In this document: in pieces, positions 60,628 to 64,000 of the stretch
Position numbering within the stretch: position 1 is the first letter of the stretch
Layout of the letters: the number at the start of each line of letters is the position of its first letter
Assembly (NCBI GenBank): GCA_041389725.1
Contig: JAWKRG010000018.1
Coordinates: 1 to 64,000 of the forward strand
From: Polyangiaceae bacterium
GTDB taxonomy: Bacteria; Myxococcota_A; Polyangia; Polyangiales; Polyangiaceae
Direction: 5' to 3'
DNA: 64,000 nucleotides
Program-made: the position numbers and the translations under genes
Notes under the pieces: model-generated
Told to the model about the DNA's origin: nothing
Databases searched by the model: none
Seen by the model: only the letters and a program-made list of their open reading frames with translations

Positions 60628-62307
60628 TCAACAGCTGTCGGGAGCGCGGAAGGTCTGGCCGTCATCGACGATGCTCCATTCAGGCTGACCATCGGTGCCG
60701 GCCGCGAATTCGACCGTCGTGTCGCTCCAGGCACCTGAACTGCCGGCCTTCTGCAATGCCTCCCGGGCGCGCTCCAAGCTGCAGCGCGGAAGCGTCACTT
60801 CCTGGGTGGCGCACTCGGAGGTCTTGCGCGAGGAGAGACCGGTCGCGCTCACGTCGACCTGGATGCACCCGGTCGGCGTTCGGTAGCTGTACACGACGCG
60901 GGCCGTCGAACTTCGCGTCAGATCCATCTCCTTGTTGGAGAAGTGCCCCGTTGCCTTGAAGCCCACGAACTTGGCCGCCCCGTCCTGGCGCTGAGCCGCC
61001 GACGCCGCGCGCGGGGCGAAGCCCGCGGGGTCGAACTTGCCGGGCTTGATCACCGCCACCTCACCGTTGCCCAGGGCGATCTCGATCGTCTTTTCCTCGT
61101 GGAACAACGTCATGCCGAAACACGCGACGCAGGAGCCCAACGTGGCCAGCACGACCACGCCGCAGGTGATCAGCGCGGCGTAGCCGAAGCGGCCACCGCG
61201 TTTCTCTTCCGGGGCGCGCGCGCCTGTCGTGTTCGCCAGCGTGCTCAAGTCGCTCATGGGTGTGAGCGCGGGAAATGGATGGCTCGGTCCCGACTGCAGT
61301 TGGCTGGGGCTGGTCGCGGCGCGTGCCGGGGCGTCGGCGCCGGGCTGCACCAAGGCTTCCACCGGCACGAAGCTCTCCGGGAGCAGCGCCTGCATTGCCC
61401 CGCGCAGCGCCTGGGAGAAGTCCCGCGCACTCTGGAAGCGATAGTTCGGGTCTTTCTGCAGGGCGGTGAGCAGCACGTCCTCGATCGGAGCCGGAATGTC
61501 CGCGCGGAGGCTGATGGGGCGTGGAGGCATTTGCTCCACGTGCGCCTTCAACAGCTCGTAGAGCGTGTTGGCCATGAAAGGGCGCTGGCCCGTCACGACC
61601 TCGAACAGCGCGACTCCAGCGGAGTAGAGGTCGGCGCGCGGATCTACGTTTGCACCTGCAGCCTGCTCCGGCGCCATGTAGAAGGGCGTGCCCATCAAGG
61701 ACCCGGCGCGGGTGGCGTCGCTGACGCCACCGAGGTCGGGCCGCAGCTTGGCGATGCCGAAGTCGACCACTTTCACGTGTCCAGACCGGGTGAGGAACAC
61801 GTTGTCGGGCTTGAGGTCACGATGCACGATGCCCTTGTCGTGGGCCGCCGCCAGCGCGTCGAGTAGTTCCAGGAAGATCCTCGTCGCGCTACCCAGCGGC
61901 AGCGGCCCGTGGCGCGCGACGAGGCTGGAGAGGGGCTCGCCTTCCAGTAGCTCCATCACGATGTAGGGCCGACCGTCGGCTAGGGCGGCCATGTCGCTGA
62001 CACTGACGATACGCTCGTGGCGAATCAGATTCACGGCGCGCGCTTCGGCGAAGAAGCGCTCGACCAGGCTGGGGCTCGCGGAGCACTCCTTGCTCAAGAC
62101 CTTGATCGCGACTTGACTGCCGATGGCCGGATGCACTGCGCGGTACACCGTGCCCATGCCGCCCTCGCCGATTTTGCGCGAGACGCGGTAGCTGCCGACG
62201 GTCGCGCCCAAGAGCTCGTCGCCGCGAGCGTCCAACAGCGTGCCGCCGTCCTGGGTGCAAAACCCAGGAGCGGGGTAACGCCGGCCACACTCGGAGCACA
62301 CGTACAT
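60628..62307 (-). CDS. Membrane-anchored Ser/Thr protein kinase with N-terminal zinc ribbon
   Basis: A 559-residue protein. Residues 1-25 read MYVCSECGRRYPAPGFCTQD, a Cys4-type zinc ribbon. The kinase domain follows: YRVSRKIGEGGMGTVYRAVH (glycine loop), VAIKVLSKE (ATP Lys), GIVHRDLKPDNVFLT (HRD), VKVVDFGIAKLRP (DFG), GTPFYMAPEQAAG and LYSAGVALFEVVTGQRPFMA. A single membrane helix (LITCGVVVLATLGSCVACFG) near residue 385 leads to an outer domain with four cysteines. ATG 62307 puts the zinc ribbon at the N-terminus. It is a typical myxobacterial Pkn-type kinase. Divergent from the hydrolase gene. Confidence 0.88.
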   Translation of the reverse strand: MYVCSECGRRYPAPGFCTQDGGTLLDARGDELLGATVGSYRVSRKIGEGGMGTVYRAVHPAIGSQVAIKVLSKECSASPSLVERFFAEARAVNLIRHERIVSVSDMAALADGRPYIVMELLEGEPLSSLVARHGPLPLGSATRIFLELLDALAAAHDKGIVHRDLKPDNVFLTRSGHVKVVDFGIAKLRPDLGGVSDATRAGSLMGTPFYMAPEQAAGANVDPRADLYSAGVALFEVVTGQRPFMANTLYELLKAHVEQMPPRPISLRADIPAPIEDVLLTALQKDPNYRFQSARDFSQALRGAMQALLPESFVPVEALVQPGADAPARAATSPSQLQSGPSHPFPALTPMSDLSTLANTTGARAPEEKRGGRFGYAALITCGVVVLATLGSCVACFGMTLFHEEKTIEIALGNGEVAVIKPGKFDPAGFAPRAASAAQRQDGAAKFVGFKATGHFSNKEMDLTRSSTARVVYSYRTPTGCIQVDVSATGLSSRKTSECATQEVTLPRCSLERAREALQKAGSSGAWSDTTVEFAAGTDGQPEWSIVDDGQTFRAPDSC

Positions 62308-62447
62308 CGAGGCGAGACGGGAGCATCGCAGAGGCGACGCAGATCGTCCAACGATTGCGCGCCGAAAGGTTGCGCAGCAAAGCAGCACGCCGCCAGTTTC
62401 CCGCTTTGGGCTGGCGGCGGCTGCACGAAGCGGGTAGGGACCCGGGG

Positions 62448-63260
62448 GTGAAGCTCCGCATTCGTGGCGTCGACCTATGGGTCGAAGACAGCGCGCCCGG
62501 CAGCTCGCGAGAAGCCGTTCTTTTCAGCCACGGGCTGTTGTGGTCGGCGGACATGTTCGCGCATCAAGTCTCGGCGCTGCGTGACCAGTTTCGCTGCGTG
62601 GCGTGGGATCACCGCGGCCAAGGACGAAGCGATCCGGGTGAAGGTGACGCGCTAGGGATGGACCAGCTGACCCTCGACGCCCTGGCGATCATGGATCGGC
62701 TCGAGCTTTCGTCTGCCCACTTCGTCGGGCTGAGCATGGGCGGGTTCGTGGGCATGCGACTGGCAGCCCGCTACCCCGAACGCGTTCGCTCTCTTTGTCT
62801 GCTGGAAACCAGCGCGGGGCCCGAGCCACGCAAGAACCTGCCGAAGTACCGCGTGCTGGTGTTCGTCGCGCGCCACCTGGGCGTGCGCCACGTCGTGGAC
62901 GCCGTCATGCCGGTCATGTTCAGCAAAACCTTCCTGACGGACCCGCGCTACGCCGCGGTTCGCAGTGAATGGCGCCAGCGCCTCGCCGACAGCCGGGACG
63001 ACATCTGGCGAGCGGTGCAGGGCGTGCTTCGGCGTCCCGGCGTGGAACACGAGCTGGATCGAATCACTTGTCCCACGTTGGTCATCGTCGGGGACGAAGA
63101 CAAGGCGACGCCGCCGGACAAGGCCGAGGCCATCGTGCGTGGCGTGCGCAATGCCCGCTTGGCCCGCGTGCCCGAGGCCGGGCACACCTCCACGGTCGAA
63201 CAGCCTGAACGGGTCTCGCAACTCTTGCGCGACTTCTTGCGGGCCCAGCCGCGCGATTGA
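62448..63260 (+). CDS. Alpha/beta-fold hydrolase
   Basis: A 270-residue protein, GTG start 62448. The oxyanion-hole HG is in AVLFSHGLLWSADMF, the nucleophile in AHFVGLSMGGFVGMRLAARY (GLSMGG), the acid in LVIVGDEDKATPPDKAEAIV and the final His in RVPEAGHTSTVEQPERVSQL. All three catalytic residues are present. The cap is of the C-C or ester hydrolase type. Substrate cannot be assigned. It shares a 140-bp divergent promoter region with the kinase. Confidence 0.85.
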   Translation: MKLRIRGVDLWVEDSAPGSSREAVLFSHGLLWSADMFAHQVSALRDQFRCVAWDHRGQGRSDPGEGDALGMDQLTLDALAIMDRLELSSAHFVGLSMGGFVGMRLAARYPERVRSLCLLETSAGPEPRKNLPKYRVLVFVARHLGVRHVVDAVMPVMFSKTFLTDPRYAAVRSEWRQRLADSRDDIWRAVQGVLRRPGVEHELDRITCPTLVIVGDEDKATPPDKAEAIVRGVRNARLARVPEAGHTSTVEQPERVSQLLRDFLRAQPRD

Positions 63261-63301
63261 GCAGCGTGGCGACCTGCCGCCGTCTTGCGCTACACTTTGA
63301 G

Positions 63302-63700
63302 ATGATGCGCGCGGTCACCGTCTTCTGGCTTTGCGCTGGCGTGCTGACGCCGCTGTCGGGGCTTGCGCAGCCGCAGCTGGACGTCGTCGATCCCTGGAAG
63401 CACGAACCCATCGCCGCGCTCGACCCCGGTGACCCTTGGGACGACGTCGGCTTCAGCCTGCCCGACATCCGCGACCCGTGGCAGGGCGCCGAGCCCGCGC
63501 CGGCGCTGCCAGAACTGCAAGACCCCTGGGCTGACGTTCGTTCCCCCGCGGTCGCGCAGCAGGCGATCCCAACGGCTTCCTTCGCGGACCTCGCCGTATC
63601 GAGCGTCGCAGCGCCATCCAGCGCAGCGCCGCGATCCGGCGCGCCGTCACCCGCGACACGACGCGCGCCCGTGCCAACGGCGGCGTTCCCGCTGCCCTAG
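63302..63700 (+). CDS. Exported low-complexity protein with DPW motifs
   Basis: About 132 residues from ATG 63302. A Sec-type signal peptide (RAVTVFWLCAGVLTPLSGLA) is followed by four spaced DPW motifs (VVDPWKHEP, GDPWDDVG, RDPWQGAE, QDPWADVR) and an Ala/Pro/Ser-rich end. It was probably built by repeat expansion and lives outside the cytoplasm. No family is recognised. Confidence 0.6.
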   Translation: MMRAVTVFWLCAGVLTPLSGLAQPQLDVVDPWKHEPIAALDPGDPWDDVGFSLPDIRDPWQGAEPAPALPELQDPWADVRSPAVAQQAIPTASFADLAVSSVAAPSSAAPRSGAPSPATRRAPVPTAAFPLP

Positions 63701-63712
63701 GTTGATCCGCGC

Positions 63713-64000
63713 TCAGTGCTTGCGGCGGCCGTCGAGGATCTTCACGAAGGAGCGGCTGGCGAGCTCGGCGGGCGAGAGACCACTGAGGCGCACGGCCTCT
63801 TCCTCCGTCAGTGCGCCGCAGTTCTTGGCGCGCAGGAAGAAGTTGAGCAGACCTTGCCCCGTGGCTGCGTCGTCGAAGACGTCGCCCACCAGCGTGGCTT
63901 GCGCGGCGCGGTCGACGAACTTGGTCAGGCGCTCGCTGGCCGTGTCGAGGCCTTGCAGGAAGAAGGAATACACCGCCGCGTAGCGCGTGGGCAGCTGACC
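63713..64000 (-). CDS. C-terminal part of an unidentified protein (partial)
   Basis: The frame is open to the window edge and ends at 63713. It reads PTRYAAVYSFFLQGLDTASE, TLVGDVFDDAATGQGLLNFF and LTEEEAVRLSGLSPAELASR. It is all-helical and highly charged at the end. It is convergent with the DPW gene. The start lies outside the window, so function cannot be judged. Confidence 0.5.
   Translation of the reverse strand, partial: GQLPTRYAAVYSFFLQGLDTASERLTKFVDRAAQATLVGDVFDDAATGQGLLNFFLRAKNCGALTEEEAVRLSGLSPAELASRSFVKILDGRRKH

Noticed and set aside
1..64000. CRISPR array
   Set aside because: No set of evenly spaced identical repeats with unique spacers was seen. The only direct repeats are the short 14-bp and 24-bp arrays and the GC-rich units near 33.2 kb.

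Overview
The window is high-GC DNA with many lipoproteins carrying Gly/Ser/Pro-rich linkers, FHA and Ser/Thr-kinase proteins, a cysteine-module surface lipoprotein and a tmRNA tag ANDNAIEALAA. That combination fits a myxobacterium-like bacterium (Myxococcota, perhaps Polyangiales). This is inference from gene content only.

Layout. (1) 0.1-7.9 kb, minus strand: an RNA-repair operon. In transcription order it has two RlaP-type nucleotidyltransferases, the RNA 3'-end 2'-O-methyltransferase Hen1 (split by one frameshift) and the three-domain kinase-phosphatase-ligase Pnkp. It runs into a deletion scar made of a small-gene head and a DUF4132 tail. (2) 8.4-32.8 kb: a decayed accessory/defence island. 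It holds relics of serine recombinases at three places, a small RHH-like gene plus broken Ser/Thr kinase, an unknown broken gene, a Gabija-like pair (gajA fairly intact, gajB shattered), a Hachiman-like pair (hamA intact, hamB with a frameshifted C-terminus), and a type I restriction system with two adjacent hsdM genes, an hsdS hit by an IS3-family element, and an hsdR with many frameshifts. A MerR-like regulator with a near-perfect operator palindrome precedes the last recombinase relic. (3) 32.8-33.1 kb: ssrA (tmRNA) on the minus strand. Its 3' end faces the island, so ssrA is the likely boundary or integration site. (4) 33.3-64 kb: an intact, ordinary core region, including purEK, NDH-2, a K+ channel, M61 and M28 peptidases, a GMC oxidoreductase with its small partner, nitronate monooxygenase, a ketopantoate-reductase-like protein, a VWA/HEAT pair, FHA/TerB-like genes and a membrane Ser/Thr kinase.

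How they work together. Hen1, Pnkp and RlaP fit a pathway that reseals RNA cut by ribotoxins and marks the repaired end. Gabija, Hachiman and type I R-M are anti-phage systems, so the first half of the window reads as a nucleic-acid-conflict locus.

A striking contrast: apparent frameshifts crowd into the island (hsdR, hsdS, gajB, kinase, recombinase, IS), while 33-64 kb shows none that I could see. That suggests real pseudogenisation of mobile DNA. A local assembly or coverage problem is the main alternative, and raw reads would settle it.
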